From Thermococcus sp. SY098 (GTDB taxonomy: Archaea; Methanobacteriota_B; Thermococci; Thermococcales; Thermococcaceae), in the NCBI RefSeq assembly GCF_035621495.1, contig NZ_CP141821.1, positions 586,760 through 650,759 of the forward strand: a stretch of DNA of 64,000 bases. Direction: 5' to 3'. Every line of letters starts with the position of its first letter. Positions within the stretch are counted from its first letter, which is position 1. The notes beneath the pieces are model-generated. The model searched no databases and was not told the DNA's origin. It worked only from the letters and a program-made list of their open reading frames with translations. Positions 32,090 to 41,957 of this stretch are shown here, one piece after another. The position numbers and the translations under genes are program-made.

Positions 32090-35000
32090 TCAAACACCCA
32101 AAGCATTTCTCTGTCTTGCTCTTTCGAGATACTCCATTGCCTTCTCCAAGCTCAAGCTGACGACCCTTGAAATTCCCTCTCTCATCGAAACACCGATTAT
32201 CTTTTCAGCATTTGCCATCATAACATCTCTGAGAGTTATAACTATAAACTGACTGTGCTGTGATGCCTCTTTTATTAAATCAGCAACTCTCTTGACATTT
32301 GCGTCATCAAGGTGTGCATCAATCTCGTCAAAGAGATAGAACGGGGCTGGCTTATATCTCTGGATTGCAAAGACGAATGCCAAAGCCGTCAAAGCTTTCT
32401 CTCCACCGCTCATTGCTTCGATTCTCTTTACCTCCTTTCCAGCAGGCTTTGCTTCAATTTCAAGACCTCCACTGAATGGATCATCTGGATTCTCAAGGAT
32501 TAATCTTGCAGAACCTCCTGGAGAAAGCTTGGCAAACAGCTCCGAAAAGTTCCTGGCTATTGCATTAAGCGTCGTCATGAAGACATTCTTCTTCTGAGCT
32601 TCAATCTCATCTATGAACTCCAATATGCTTTCCTTCTCTGCCTCAAGTCTTTCTCTCTTTGACTTAAGCTCCATGTATCTCCTTTCGACAATTTCAAAGT
32701 CCTCGATGGCTTTCATGTTAACTGGCTCAAGCTCCTTGATTTCCTCTTCCATCTGATCAATCTCTTCCCTCAGCTTCTCAAGGTCAAGTGGGATTTCCTT
32801 TACGAGCTTTGTATCATGGTGCTTAAGCTCTCTGTTCCTCTCTTGAAGCTGGGCATTATACTGGGCAATCTTAATCTTGAGCGTATTTGCCTCAATCCTA
32901 AGCTCCTGCAGTCTGTTATTGAGCCTGTCTTTCTCCTCTCTAAGCTGGATTATCTCTTTCTTCAACTCCTCTCTCTTATCCCTTAATGCTTTAAGCTCCT
33001 CTCTGACTTCACTCTCTTGCTCTTCTAACTTCTTCAGCTCTTCTTGAAGCTTTGCTATATCCTCTTCGTTCTTCGCTATGCTCTGCTTGAATGCATTAAT
33101 CCTGTTCACAAGCCCTTCAATTTCCTCCTCAAGATCCGCCTTTCTTGGAAGTAATTCTTCGTTAATTCTCACATCAAGGCTTTCGAGCTTTGATTCAACT
33201 TTGCTTAACTCTTCCCTGAGCTTGCTTATTTCATGTTCAACTTCCCTAATCTTTTGGTTAAGCTCCCTCGCCTCTGGATTATCTAAAGCCTTCTTTAACT
33301 TGTCTTTCTTCTTTTCCAAGCGCTCAATCTTTCCTTTGAGCTTTGCAAGCTCGCCTTTTGTATCATAGATTTTCTTTTCAAGAGCTTTAATCAGCTCTTC
33401 ACTCTCTTTAATCTCTTCACTTAGAAGTTTGTCTTCTTTCAGCAATCTGTCCATTTCCTTTTGGAGAACATCTAAATCCTTGCTGACGTTGCTCTTCTTC
33501 ATCCTGAGCTCAAAGAGCTCTCTCTCAAGACCTCTGTATTCAATCTTTAATGCATTAATCTCAGACTCAAGTTTCTCCTTTTCCCTTTCAAGAGCTTCTA
33601 CCTTCTTTTTCAGCTCTTCAGTGTTTACAGCCAATCTTGCCCTGGGCTTATAGTAACCGCCAACTATGGCACCGCTCTTTTCAAGGAGTTCCCCACCAAG
33701 TGTCACCATTCGAACTTTTCCTATTCCAACACCCCTTGCTTCGTCCATATCATTGACTATCAGGGTATCACCAAGGGCAAAAGCAACTGCATTATGGAAC
33801 TTGGGATCATACTCCACAACATCCATCGCTGGAATTCCAAGAGGAGCTTCCTTAAGGGAACGGGGCTTTATTTTATTTAAGGGCAAGAAGGTCAATCTTC
33901 CAAGTCTATTCTCTTTTAGGAACTTGATTGCTTTCTCAGCTACTCTATCATCCTCAACAATGACATTATCTGCATGAGAACCAAGGGCAACATCAATGGC
34001 AACAAAATAATTATCATCTTTGATCCTGATTAATTCGGCCAAAGATCCGTAAACTCCTGGAATGTTTGCTCTCCTTAAGGCTTCAAGTGCTTTATTTTTG
34101 CTTACTTCTCTCTGAGCCTCTGCTCTAATTAACTCTTGTTTGGCTTTTTCCAGCTCTGGAATGACTTTTTGGAGTTTCTGCTGTTTTTCCTCAAGTTCCT
34201 TTTCGACTTTTCTGAGTTGTGATTCTCTCTTTTGCATCTTGCCTTCTATTTCACCAAGCTCAGCTTTTTTTTCATCAATCCTTGTCTTAAGATCTGCTAT
34301 TTTGTTTTTCAGGGTCAATCTCTTTGCATTATTTTGAACAATTTTGCTTTTCAGTCTCTCTATCTCCTCCTCAAACTTCTTTATGTCACTTTCCTTCATG
34401 TAAAAGTCGCGCTTTGCATTTTCAAGCTCTTCTGTAACCTTATCAAACTCCTGCTTTGCTATAGTGAAGTTCTTATCAATTTCGCCGAGTTTTACAATTA
34501 ATTCATTTCTTTCTTTCTCTTTCTCTTCTATCTCCTTAAGCAGCTTTTCCTTTCTCTTGCTCCACCTCTGTATTGCAGACTTGCTCTTTTCGATTTCTTC
34601 TGAAATTCGTTTAAGCTCTTCTTTGCTCCTTATGAGTCTTCTCTGGCTTTCTTCAATTTCTTTCTTGGCAAGCTCAATATTTTTCTTAGCCATCTCTATC
34701 TTTGATTTTACATCACTTATTTTTCTTGTAAGCTCTAAGATGCCATCTTCACTCTTCTCCTCCAGCTCTCTTTCTATTTTAGCCAGCAGGTTTTCTTTTT
34801 CAAGTATCCCCTTTACAATTTCCTTTAATTTATCCTCAACCTCTTTAGCTTCCTTCTCTATCTGTTTGTCTCTTTCTTCACTTTCTTTAATGAGCTTTTC
34901 AAGCCTTTTGATCTCTCCTACAAGGAGAGTAACTTTGGCCTTTTCTAACTTCTCTTTCAAGTCCAAGTACCGTAGTGCATCGTTTCTTTCTTTCTCCAGC

Positions 35001-35617
35001 TTGTCCAATTGCTTTTTCACTTCGTGTATAAGCAAATCTACCCTTGCAAGATTTTCTTCAGCCTGCTTGAGTTCTTCCATAGCTTTCTTTTTCTTTGCAT
35101 CATATTCTGCAATTCCAGAAATCTCGTCAATTATCATTCTCCTCTCTACAGGACTCATCTTGATGAACTTTGTAATATCACCCTGAAGAACTAAGTTATA
35201 CCCTTCTGGAGAGATCATTGCGGCACTCAGAATGTCGAGAATGTCGCTTCTGCTTGTCCTTTTACCGTTAAGCCAGTACGTACTCCTCCCGTCAGGATAC
35301 ACTCTTCTCTTTATAACAACCTCATCCTCATCCACTGGGAAACCTCTGTCTTCATTGTTAAAGTAAATCGTCACTTCAGCATATTTGGCAGGAGGCTCCT
35401 TTTTTGTTCCTGCAAAGATTAGGTCGCTTATTCTTGTAGCACGCATAGCCTTAGCAGAAAGTCCTCCCAGAACAAAGAGAATAGCATCACCGATATTGCT
35501 TTTACCACTGCCATTGGCGCCTACGATCGCTGTAAATCCTTTAGAAAAGGGTACAACAACTTTCCTGCTGCCATATGATTTGAATCCTTTCATTTCGAGT
35601 TTCTCAATATATGGCAT
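32090..35617 (-). CDS. smc: Chromosome condensation ATPase SMC
   Basis: A 1175-residue SMC, full length for Thermococcales. N-terminal head with Walker A GANGSGKSN (about residue 32) and KMSPVERRMIIDEISGIAEYD; two long Glu/Lys-rich coiled coils; a hinge at about 510-660 (IPGVYGSLAELIRI through SGAIVGGYYKPRARL); and the C-terminal head with signature MSGGEKALTALAFVF and Walker B FYLFDEIDAHLD. It forms the ring with ScpA. ATG 35617 follows AGGTGTATGAG. All motifs are intact. Confidence 0.97.
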   Translation of the reverse strand: MPYIEKLEMKGFKSYGSRKVVVPFSKGFTAIVGANGSGKSNIGDAILFVLGGLSAKAMRATRISDLIFAGTKKEPPAKYAEVTIYFNNEDRGFPVDEDEVVIKRRVYPDGRSTYWLNGKRTSRSDILDILSAAMISPEGYNLVLQGDITKFIKMSPVERRMIIDEISGIAEYDAKKKKAMEELKQAEENLARVDLLIHEVKKQLDKLEKERNDALRYLDLKEKLEKAKVTLLVGEIKRLEKLIKESEERDKQIEKEAKEVEDKLKEIVKGILEKENLLAKIERELEEKSEDGILELTRKISDVKSKIEMAKKNIELAKKEIEESQRRLIRSKEELKRISEEIEKSKSAIQRWSKRKEKLLKEIEEKEKERNELIVKLGEIDKNFTIAKQEFDKVTEELENAKRDFYMKESDIKKFEEEIERLKSKIVQNNAKRLTLKNKIADLKTRIDEKKAELGEIEGKMQKRESQLRKVEKELEEKQQKLQKVIPELEKAKQELIRAEAQREVSKNKALEALRRANIPGVYGSLAELIRIKDDNYFVAIDVALGSHADNVIVEDDRVAEKAIKFLKENRLGRLTFLPLNKIKPRSLKEAPLGIPAMDVVEYDPKFHNAVAFALGDTLIVNDMDEARGVGIGKVRMVTLGGELLEKSGAIVGGYYKPRARLAVNTEELKKKVEALEREKEKLESEINALKIEYRGLERELFELRMKKSNVSKDLDVLQKEMDRLLKEDKLLSEEIKESEELIKALEKKIYDTKGELAKLKGKIERLEKKKDKLKKALDNPEARELNQKIREVEHEISKLREELSKVESKLESLDVRINEELLPRKADLEEEIEGLVNRINAFKQSIAKNEEDIAKLQEELKKLEEQESEVREELKALRDKREELKKEIIQLREEKDRLNNRLQELRIEANTLKIKIAQYNAQLQERNRELKHHDTKLVKEIPLDLEKLREEIDQMEEEIKELEPVNMKAIEDFEIVERRYMELKSKRERLEAEKESILEFIDEIEAQKKNVFMTTLNAIARNFSELFAKLSPGGSARLILENPDDPFSGGLEIEAKPAGKEVKRIEAMSGGEKALTALAFVFAIQRYKPAPFYLFDEIDAHLDDANVKRVADLIKEASQHSQFIVITLRDVMMANAEKIIGVSMREGISRVVSLSLEKAMEYLERARQRNALGV

Positions 35618-35692
35618 CTCATACACCTAAGGGGAAAGATTGGATATGAGGTTATATATAAGTTACTGAGGTGCAAGAAGAATCGAAAAGCA

Positions 35693-36148
35693 CTATCCTT
35701 CCACAATTCGTTTAAGAAGAGCAACGGTTTTATCATCAAGCCCCTCACTAATACTAACAATAAATCCTGAGTTATTCAAAAGTGCTATGTCTCTAAGCTT
35801 CCCTGTAAATCTTAACGTTGCTTCAAGACCTTGCTCCATCATCAGATATTCAAACGCATCCAAGACTATTATTGGTGATTCTTTCTTTATTATTTCCCAA
35901 ACTTTTTGTTCAATAACATATAGATCTGTGGGAGAAACAGCGTTGGGATGGTCTATCTTGCTTATCCAGATATAGAAAGTTGCATTGTCATTTACAGTTG
36001 GAGGTGTCCTGGTAATTAAAATCTTCTTTTTATGAGAAAATTTCTTTAAGAGATTCCGCATTTTGGAATAGTGAACAACTTGAAAAGGAAGCTCTTCCTT
36101 CTCAAACTTCACGTTAGCAGACATCATATCTTTAAGCATTTTAAACAT
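35693..36148 (-). CDS. DUF835-like protein
   Basis: A 151-residue protein that resembles the archaeal DUF835 domain, whose function is unknown: a core of ILITRTPPTVNDNATFYIWISK, then ESPIIVLDAFEYLMMEQGLEATLRFTGKLRDIAL, similar in layout to a degenerate P-loop ATPase. ATG 36148 lies 4-5 nt after GGGGGATGAG; ATG 36139 is possible. ACTTTATAAATTT (about 36275-36287) is a TATA-like element on this strand, implying a leader of roughly 100 bases. Confidence 0.65.
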   Translation of the reverse strand: MFKMLKDMMSANVKFEKEELPFQVVHYSKMRNLLKKFSHKKKILITRTPPTVNDNATFYIWISKIDHPNAVSPTDLYVIEQKVWEIIKKESPIIVLDAFEYLMMEQGLEATLRFTGKLRDIALLNNSGFIVSISEGLDDKTVALLKRIVEG

Positions 36149-36358
36149 CACTCATCCCCCAAGATATGGGTCCCAAGATATTTACTGATTTTAGTCTTAG
36201 GAGTCCCGTACTTATTAGAACAGTGTATACCGAAAATGTAACCACTTTACTGATATCTGATTTGACTTTAAATTTATAAAGTTTTGCCTTATTTTTATGT
36301 GAAAATATGACCAAAAATATAGGAAAAGGTACAGAAATCAGTTATAACCCGTGGTTAA

Positions 36359-36760
36359 TTATTCCGTTCTTTCACATAATTCCAACAAAACTCCATTGAC
36401 ACTTTTTGGGTGGACAAACGCTATTTTTGCACCACCAGCACCAATTCTTGGCTTTTCATCAATCAGCCTAAATCCTTGCTCTTTAAGCCTCTCCAAGTGC
36501 TCTTCGATATTCTCAACACCAAGAGCAATGTGATGAATTCCCTCTCCTCTCTTGGCAATGAACTTTGATATCGGTGAATCTTCGCTTGTCCCTTCTAAGA
36601 GTTCAATTCTGCTTTCGCCGACTTTAAACACAGCAACTCTGACTTTCTGCTCCGGCACCTCTTCAATCTCAGCAACTTTCAATCCAAGACTTTCCCAGAG
36701 CTTAATTGCTTCGTCTAAATTTTTAACGGCAATTCCTATATGATCAATCTTCTTTATCAT
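36359..36760 (-). CDS. mce: Methylmalonyl-CoA epimerase
   Basis: A 133-residue vicinal-oxygen-chelate protein with the metal-binding [33 protein letters not shown] and VLLELCE blocks of methylmalonyl-CoA epimerase. It converts the (S)- and (R)-epimers. It overlaps meaB by four bases (ATGA) and is last in the methylmalonyl operon. The gene is complete. Confidence 0.93.
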   Translation of the reverse strand: MIKKIDHIGIAVKNLDEAIKLWESLGLKVAEIEEVPEQKVRVAVFKVGESRIELLEGTSEDSPISKFIAKRGEGIHHIALGVENIEEHLERLKEQGFRLIDEKPRIGAGGAKIAFVHPKSVNGVLLELCERTE

Positions 36761-37716
36761 ATCTTCACCCCCAGAGTTTCTTTCAAAACAACTTCAGCAG
36801 CAGAATAGGGATCCATTTCCCTTTTCACGATTTTATCAATAAGTTTTGAAAGTTCTTTATCCTCCAGCTTTTCACTAATTTTCCTTGCAACAGAATCAGA
36901 AACAATTGTTTTTACTTCCTCTTCTGCCCTAAACTTCTTTTTCTTCTCAATTTCTCCGCTCTCTTCAAGGAACTTTCTGTGTCTTTTTATTGCTTCCCAT
37001 AGGTCTTTAATGCCCTTCATAGTGACAGCCACAGTTTCAACAATCGGTGGCCTCCAGCCTCTCTTCTCCCACTTCTCCTTTTCAAGGTCAAGCAGTAGGT
37101 TGAGCTCAAAGAAAGTTGCATCTGCACCTTCCTTATCAGCTTTGTTTATGACGAATATATCTGCAATCTCCATTAAACCTGCTTTGATTGCCTGGATATC
37201 ATCTCCTAATCCAGGAACTGTGACTAACACTACGGTGTCAGCTGTTTTGACGATATCAACTTCAATCTGTCCAACACCAACAGTTTCAACAAAAATAACG
37301 TCACATCCATAGGCGTCAAGGACTTTAATGGCATCATTCGTTGCCTTGGCCAAACCTCCGAGTGATCCACGAGTAGCCATACTCCTTATGAAAACTCCGG
37401 GATCAGTCGAGTGGCGTTGCATTCTAATCCTATCACCAAGCAATGCTCCACCAGTAAATGGTGAGGTTGGATCAATGGCTATGACCCCAACTATTAATCC
37501 CTCATTACGAGCTTGTTTTATAAGTTTGTCAAGAAGGGTTGACTTTCCAGAGCCTGGGGGACCTGTAATCCCAATGATGTAGGCTTTTCCAGTATACTTG
37601 TAAATTTTTTTGACGATTTCGCGAGCCATTTCTTCATCATTTTCAACCAAAGTAATTAACCTTGCAGTTGCTTTTTTGTCTCCCGTGAGCATTCTCTCAA
37701 TTAGGTTGTCAATCAT
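36757..37716 (-). CDS. meaB: MeaB/ArgK-type G3E GTPase, methylmalonyl-CoA mutase chaperone
   Basis: A 319-residue GTPase: Walker [44 protein letters not shown] switch and NKADKEGAD base-recognition motif. MeaB loads and protects the B12 cofactor of methylmalonyl-CoA mutase. ATG 37716 lies behind GTGATGCCA. It sits between the cobalamin subunit and the epimerase, in one operon. Confidence 0.94.
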   Translation of the reverse strand: MIDNLIERMLTGDKKATARLITLVENDEEMAREIVKKIYKYTGKAYIIGITGPPGSGKSTLLDKLIKQARNEGLIVGVIAIDPTSPFTGGALLGDRIRMQRHSTDPGVFIRSMATRGSLGGLAKATNDAIKVLDAYGCDVIFVETVGVGQIEVDIVKTADTVVLVTVPGLGDDIQAIKAGLMEIADIFVINKADKEGADATFFELNLLLDLEKEKWEKRGWRPPIVETVAVTMKGIKDLWEAIKRHRKFLEESGEIEKKKKFRAEEEVKTIVSDSVARKISEKLEDKELSKLIDKIVKREMDPYSAAEVVLKETLGVKI

Positions 37717-37761
37717 TGGCATCACTTGGTTTAATTATCCAGCCTTGAAATATAAAGTTTA

Positions 37762-38193
37762 TTAACCCCCTCTGAACTTCTTAAGTTTTGGGACGTTCTC
37801 ATCAATGAAATTGATTATCTCATTAATTGGACTTCCCGGGCCAAAAACTTTTGCAACTCCCATTTTTTCAAGTTCTTGGGCATCATCTGGAGGAATAATG
37901 CCCCCAGCAATCACAAGAACGTCTTCATTTGGCTTAAGTCCCTTCTCTTCAAGTAGCCTGAGTATCTTCGGAATTAGAACCATGTGAGCTCCAGAAAGGA
38001 TGCTGATTCCAAGAACATCAACGTCTTCTTGGATAACACTCTCAACAATCTGTTCAGGCGTTTGTCTAATCCCGGTATAAATGACCTCAAAACCTGCATC
38101 TCTCAAAGCTCTTGCAATAACTTTAGCACCTCTATCATGACCATCCAAACCGGGTTTAGCTATGAGAACCCTAACTTTCGAGCGCTCAACCAT
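37762..38193 (-). CDS. Methylmalonyl-CoA mutase cobalamin-binding subunit
   Basis: A 143-residue B12-binding domain with the histidine-on motif DXHXXG ([13 protein letters not shown]), then [10 protein letters not shown] and [10 protein letters not shown]. It is the small subunit of a split mutase; the large catalytic subunit is not in this window and must be elsewhere. GGTGGTGGAGA precedes ATG 38193, with a TATA-like ATATTTAAATAC at 38230-38241 in the right place. Confidence 0.93.
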   Translation of the reverse strand: MVERSKVRVLIAKPGLDGHDRGAKVIARALRDAGFEVIYTGIRQTPEQIVESVIQEDVDVLGISILSGAHMVLIPKILRLLEEKGLKPNEDVLVIAGGIIPPDDAQELEKMGVAKVFGPGSPINEIINFIDENVPKLKKFRGG

Positions 38194-38457
38194 TCTCCAC
38201 CACCAACTTTCCTAAAGCACAGATAGTATTTAAATATTGTCAAAACTAAAGGTTTAACTTTACATTGGATATTTTATCCAGAACTTTGAAAAGTTTGAGG
38301 TTTACAAAACTTAAATTATTTACGTCCAAAACAGAGCGATAAACAAAATACACGAATTTCATTTCTAACGTAAAGCTCTACAAATATTCACCAAATTCTG
38401 ACTCTAAACCAAAAAACATTTAATTGAGCAGAGTGCTAAAGTATGAAGGTTTTTAGG

Positions 38458-39108
38458 ATGATAGATATACATACACACACCCAATATTCTGATGGCATTG
38501 GTATGATTGGAGATAATGTTGCTGAAGCCGAGAAAAAGGGACTTAAGTTAGTCGGCATAAGTGATCATGTCCACTATTTTACTCCCAAAAGACTCAATAC
38601 ATACATATCGGAAATTCGACAGATAAAGAAAGATAGTGAAATTACTGTTCTGGCTGGAATTGAGGCTAACATTCTCGCAACAGGCGTTGATATAACCACA
38701 GAAATGGCAAAAAAGCTTGATTATGTTATTGCTTCTGCCCACGTATGGCTTGATCCTGGAGGGATCGATGCGTATCTTGATCTAATTAAAATAGCAATCC
38801 GAGACGAGAATGTGGACATAATTGGACATTTTGGTAATGTTTTTCCCTACATCGGGTACCCAAGCTATGAGGAATATCTGGAAATTGTCAAGCTTGCTGA
38901 AGAGTACGGCAAAGCCTTCGAAATCAGCTCCCGCTATAGAGTTCCAGAGCTGGATTTCATTAAGCTATGCATTAAAAGGGGAGTTAAACTGACATTTGCA
39001 AGCGATGCTCATATGCCCAGTGACGTAGGAGCTATTAGGTGGAGCGAAAAGGTCTTCAAAAAAGCTGGTGGAACAAGGGAAGACCTACTCTTCTCAGAAT
39101 TGCTTTAA
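38458..39108 (+). CDS. PHP-domain phosphoesterase
   Basis: A 216-residue PHP metallo-phosphoesterase (MIDIHTHTQYSDGIG, GISDHVHYF, AGIEANI, VIASAHVW, IGHFGN, and FASDAHMPSDVG metal ligands). Relatives include histidinol phosphatase and PolX-type domains; no substrate can be chosen. ATG 38458 follows GAAGG, and a TATA-like CATTTAAT near 38418 would start transcription close to 38443, favouring this start over the ATG there. The 3' end overlaps maf by 15 bases. Confidence 0.85.
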   Translation: MIDIHTHTQYSDGIGMIGDNVAEAEKKGLKLVGISDHVHYFTPKRLNTYISEIRQIKKDSEITVLAGIEANILATGVDITTEMAKKLDYVIASAHVWLDPGGIDAYLDLIKIAIRDENVDIIGHFGNVFPYIGYPSYEEYLEIVKLAEEYGKAFEISSRYRVPELDFIKLCIKRGVKLTFASDAHMPSDVGAIRWSEKVFKKAGGTREDLLFSELL

Positions 39109-39654
39109 GGGAAATCCTAACTTTTTAAGCTCGAGCACAACTTTAATTGGCAAGCCAACGACATTATAAAAATCCCCATAAATCCACTCTATAAAAATGG
39201 CGGCTTTCCCTTGAATAGCATAGGCTCCAGCTTTGTCTAAAGGCTCTCCTGTGCTTACATACCACTCAATTTCTTCCTCACTGAGATCCCTAAACTTAAC
39301 TTTTGTAACTTCAAAACCTGCAATCTCTTTTCCTTCGTGAATTATGCAGTAACCAGTGATAACTTCATGAATCTTCCCGCTTAATAGCTTGAGCATTTTC
39401 TCTGCTTCTTCTTCATTTTTAGGCTTTCCAAGGGCTTTGTTCTCAAGGACAACTATTGTATCAGCTCCGAGAACAGTACCCCCCGTTCTGTTGTACACTT
39501 CCCATGCTTTCTTCCTTGCAACTTCAACTGCCTTTTCTCGTGGGTTTTCCGTAATAACACTTTCATCAGCGTTGCTCGGCACTACCTTGAAGTCCTTAAA
39601 GAATCTCTCCAAAATTTCCCTTCGTCTTGGACTTTGGGATGCTAATATGAACAT
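39094..39654 (-). CDS. maf: Maf-family nucleotide pyrophosphatase
   Basis: A 186-residue Maf protein: LASQSPRRREIL opening, VLGADTIVVLENKALGKP and DKAGAYAIQGKAAIFIEWIYGDFYNVVGLP. Maf proteins hydrolyse non-canonical or excess nucleoside triphosphates (dTTP/UTP/modified bases). The gene is complete and single, convergent with the PHP gene. Confidence 0.93.
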   Translation of the reverse strand: MFILASQSPRRREILERFFKDFKVVPSNADESVITENPREKAVEVARKKAWEVYNRTGGTVLGADTIVVLENKALGKPKNEEEAEKMLKLLSGKIHEVITGYCIIHEGKEIAGFEVTKVKFRDLSEEEIEWYVSTGEPLDKAGAYAIQGKAAIFIEWIYGDFYNVVGLPIKVVLELKKLGFPLKQF

Positions 39655-39690
39655 CGAAAGGGACTTAAGAACTTAGGATAAAAACCTTTC

Positions 39691-39747
39691 GGGCGATGAT
39701 GACAATTTCGCTAGCTGAAGGTGATGACTACCCTCGCAACTGAGCTT
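39691..39747 (+). ncRNA. Box C/D sRNA, predicted 23S rRNA guide
   Basis: Canonical in every box: box C ATGATGA (39696-39702), 12-nt guide, box D' CTGA (39715-39718), 2-nt spacer, box C' GTGATGA (39721-39727), 12-nt guide, box D CTGA (39740-39743), with GGGC/GCTT ends able to pair. The D' guide CAATTTCGCTAG complements the universally conserved 23S segment UAGCGAAAUU (the I-CeuI/H71 region) over 10 nt; N+5 points to the C of that UAGC. The D guide CTACCCTCGCAA target is unknown to me. The 3' end lies against the tail of the convergent gene. Confidence 0.92.
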
Positions 39748-39748
39748 T

Positions 39749-39976
39749 TCAGCTTCTTTTAATTTCTTTCAATGACTTCTTTATCTCCTCAACATCTCTT
39801 TCAATCGTGGAAATTTGGCCAAAGAGTCTTTCAATCGTCTTGAGAACTAAATATATCAACGCCAACAAAAATGTCATATTTCCGATAAAGAAGATATCGT
39901 TCCCTATTATCAAGCCAATGACCATTAAGATTAGAGAACCAATAGCCAGAGACCAGAAAATTTTATCCTTCCACAT
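39749..39976 (-). CDS. Small two-span membrane protein
   Basis: A 75-residue protein (MWKDKIFWSLAIGSLILMVIG...) with two membrane segments (about residues 7-24 and 29-46) and a charged helical tail (GQISTIERDVEEIKKSLKEIKRS) that looks like a coiled coil. I do not recognise the family. GGTGGTAAT precedes ATG 39976. Its stop codon touches the end of the box C/D RNA on the other strand. Confidence 0.65.
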   Translation of the reverse strand: MWKDKIFWSLAIGSLILMVIGLIIGNDIFFIGNMTFLLALIYLVLKTIERLFGQISTIERDVEEIKKSLKEIKRS

Positions 39977-40043
39977 ATTACCACCAGAAATTAAAAACAC
40001 GAGAAATTTTAAAAAGTTTTCCAAATGTTAAAAACATTAAAAT

Positions 40044-41852
40044 TCAAAGGGAAGCCCAAATTTCAATTCCCGCTTCCAGCAGACGTTTAAGCTCCCTTCC
40101 AATTGGCGTGTTTTTGCTCACCTTAACTATGCCCTTCTTTGATGGCGTTGCTGTGAACACATACTGCTCCCCACCGAAGAACTTCAAAGGCTTCTTTGCG
40201 TAATCTGGTGAAACTCTCAGAACAATCTGCTTCTTCTTTTCTTCTACCTCAACCGGTATCCTCTCTTTTGGCATCTCCTTCATCTTCTCTTCAAAGCTCC
40301 TCACATCAATGCTTATGCCAAGTCTCTTCTCAATTTCTGTAATCCTCTTGCCTTTCTTTCCAATTATTGCAGGAATATCGAACTCATCTGCATAGATCAC
40401 CGCTTTGTGCGGGCTCACAAGCTCAACCTCAGTATAAACGTCGGGTAAGAATTTCTTTATTTCTTGCTTTAACCTCTTCTCAGCCAGCTTCATTGCAGGC
40501 GGCTTTTCCTTCTTTTTCACTGGAACAACACTTATCTCCTCGCCGTATGTGTAGATCTCATATTCAAGTTCTCCTGTATCAAAGTCTCTAACTTCAATTA
40601 CTGGTCTCGCCAGGTCCTCTTCGGTCATCCCAGTTGGCACTTTAACTTTATACTCGAGGGTAAGAACCTTATCAACCCTTCCCGCTTTGATGAAGATCAC
40701 CGTGTCCACTATCTGGGGGATCATGCCTAATTCAACCCTTCCAATAAAACGCTGGATTGCATCTATGGGCTTAGTTGCGTGAACCACACCGATCATGCCA
40801 ACACCGGCTAATCTTAAATCTGCGTAAATTTTGAAGTCACTTGTCTTTCTCATTTCGTCGAATATTGTGTAATCAGGTCTAACCAAAAGCAGAACATCAC
40901 CAGTTTTCTCCATCCTGCCACCAAGTGCTGTGTACTGGGTGATCTCCTCACTAACCTGCAGATCTCTTGGTTTTTCCATCGTCTTCACTATTTTACCCAT
41001 TGAAGCATAGTATTCAGCCAATGCCTGAGCAAATGTTGTTTTTCCCTCTCCAGGAGCTCCTGCAATCAAAATTCCCTCCGCCTTATCAGTCAGCCTCTCC
41101 AAGAGCTTTTCGCTCAGCTCATAATCCTCAATGCTGAGCTTAGTGATTGGTCTTACAGCTGTAATTTCAATTCTGTCAGCAAATGGGGGCTTCGCTATTA
41201 CAATACGATAGTTTCTGAGCTGAACAACGGTCGCTCCTGGTTCATCAAGTTCAATAAAAGACTCTGGATCCCTTTTTGCTCTCTCAACTATATCATCAGC
41301 TATTTCCTCAAGCTCCTCATCCGTTAATGGTTCATCCCTAATTGGAACTAAGTGCCATTCCCCGGGCTTTCCTTTCTTGGCTAATGGCTTCACACCAGCC
41401 TTAAGGTGAACGCTCATGGTGTGTTCATCAAAGAAGTCCTCCAAACGGTGTTTTACCTCCTTTCTTCCTGTGAGATACACAACTTCAATCCCCTTGGCTA
41501 TTGCTATATCCCTTTGAACCTGATCGCCGGTAATGAGAACTGCGTTGAGCTCTCTCGCAACTTCTCTCACCATATGGTCTATTTCTCCGGCTTTTGCCCT
41601 TCTGATTTGCCAAAGCTCTGGTCTCTCACCATAGAATTCAAGCAAAATTTTGTCTTCATCTGCCATTTTTCTTAGCTTTTTAAGCTCTTCTAATCCCACA
41701 TGTCCTATTGCTTTACCCTCATTAGCTTGATGCTCAATCTCAGCTATAACCGCCTCTGGAATGACCACCTTAACCTTCTCACCCAGAGTCTCTAAGTATT
41801 GAGTCAGTCTCCCATCAACGATCACACTTGTGTCTGCTACAAACACTTTCAT
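40044..41852 (-). CDS. PINA: PIN domain, ATPase and KH domain protein
   Basis: A 602-residue archaeal PINA. N-terminal PIN domain (VFVADTSVIVDGRL, later VLITGDQVQRDIA), central PilT/VirB11-like hexameric ATPase with Walker A GAPGEGKTT, acidic YTIFDEMR, and HATKPIDAIQRF, then a C-terminal KH domain (IPAIIGKKGKRITEIEKRL). In Sulfolobus PINA is a Holliday-junction branch-migration helicase working with Hjc. ATG 41852 follows GGGTGAGATT; an upstream in-frame Met has none. It is divergent from the MinD gene. Confidence 0.92.
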   Translation of the reverse strand: MKVFVADTSVIVDGRLTQYLETLGEKVKVVIPEAVIAEIEHQANEGKAIGHVGLEELKKLRKMADEDKILLEFYGERPELWQIRRAKAGEIDHMVREVARELNAVLITGDQVQRDIAIAKGIEVVYLTGRKEVKHRLEDFFDEHTMSVHLKAGVKPLAKKGKPGEWHLVPIRDEPLTDEELEEIADDIVERAKRDPESFIELDEPGATVVQLRNYRIVIAKPPFADRIEITAVRPITKLSIEDYELSEKLLERLTDKAEGILIAGAPGEGKTTFAQALAEYYASMGKIVKTMEKPRDLQVSEEITQYTALGGRMEKTGDVLLLVRPDYTIFDEMRKTSDFKIYADLRLAGVGMIGVVHATKPIDAIQRFIGRVELGMIPQIVDTVIFIKAGRVDKVLTLEYKVKVPTGMTEEDLARPVIEVRDFDTGELEYEIYTYGEEISVVPVKKKEKPPAMKLAEKRLKQEIKKFLPDVYTEVELVSPHKAVIYADEFDIPAIIGKKGKRITEIEKRLGISIDVRSFEEKMKEMPKERIPVEVEEKKKQIVLRVSPDYAKKPLKFFGGEQYVFTATPSKKGIVKVSKNTPIGRELKRLLEAGIEIWASL

Positions 41853-41957
41853 AATCTCACCCCACAGCCCGTAATTAAATTGATTTATAATCTTTGTCAT
41901 TCTCTACGGCTAAAACTTCATAAAGGTTTAGGGACACAAGAAATTAAGGTGGGAAAA

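Noticed and set aside
33078-35186. Several Ser/Leu/Phe-rich plus-strand frames opposite smc
   Set aside because: These are mirror frames of the Glu/Lys-rich coiled coil, which always yields long Ser/Leu-rich antisense frames.
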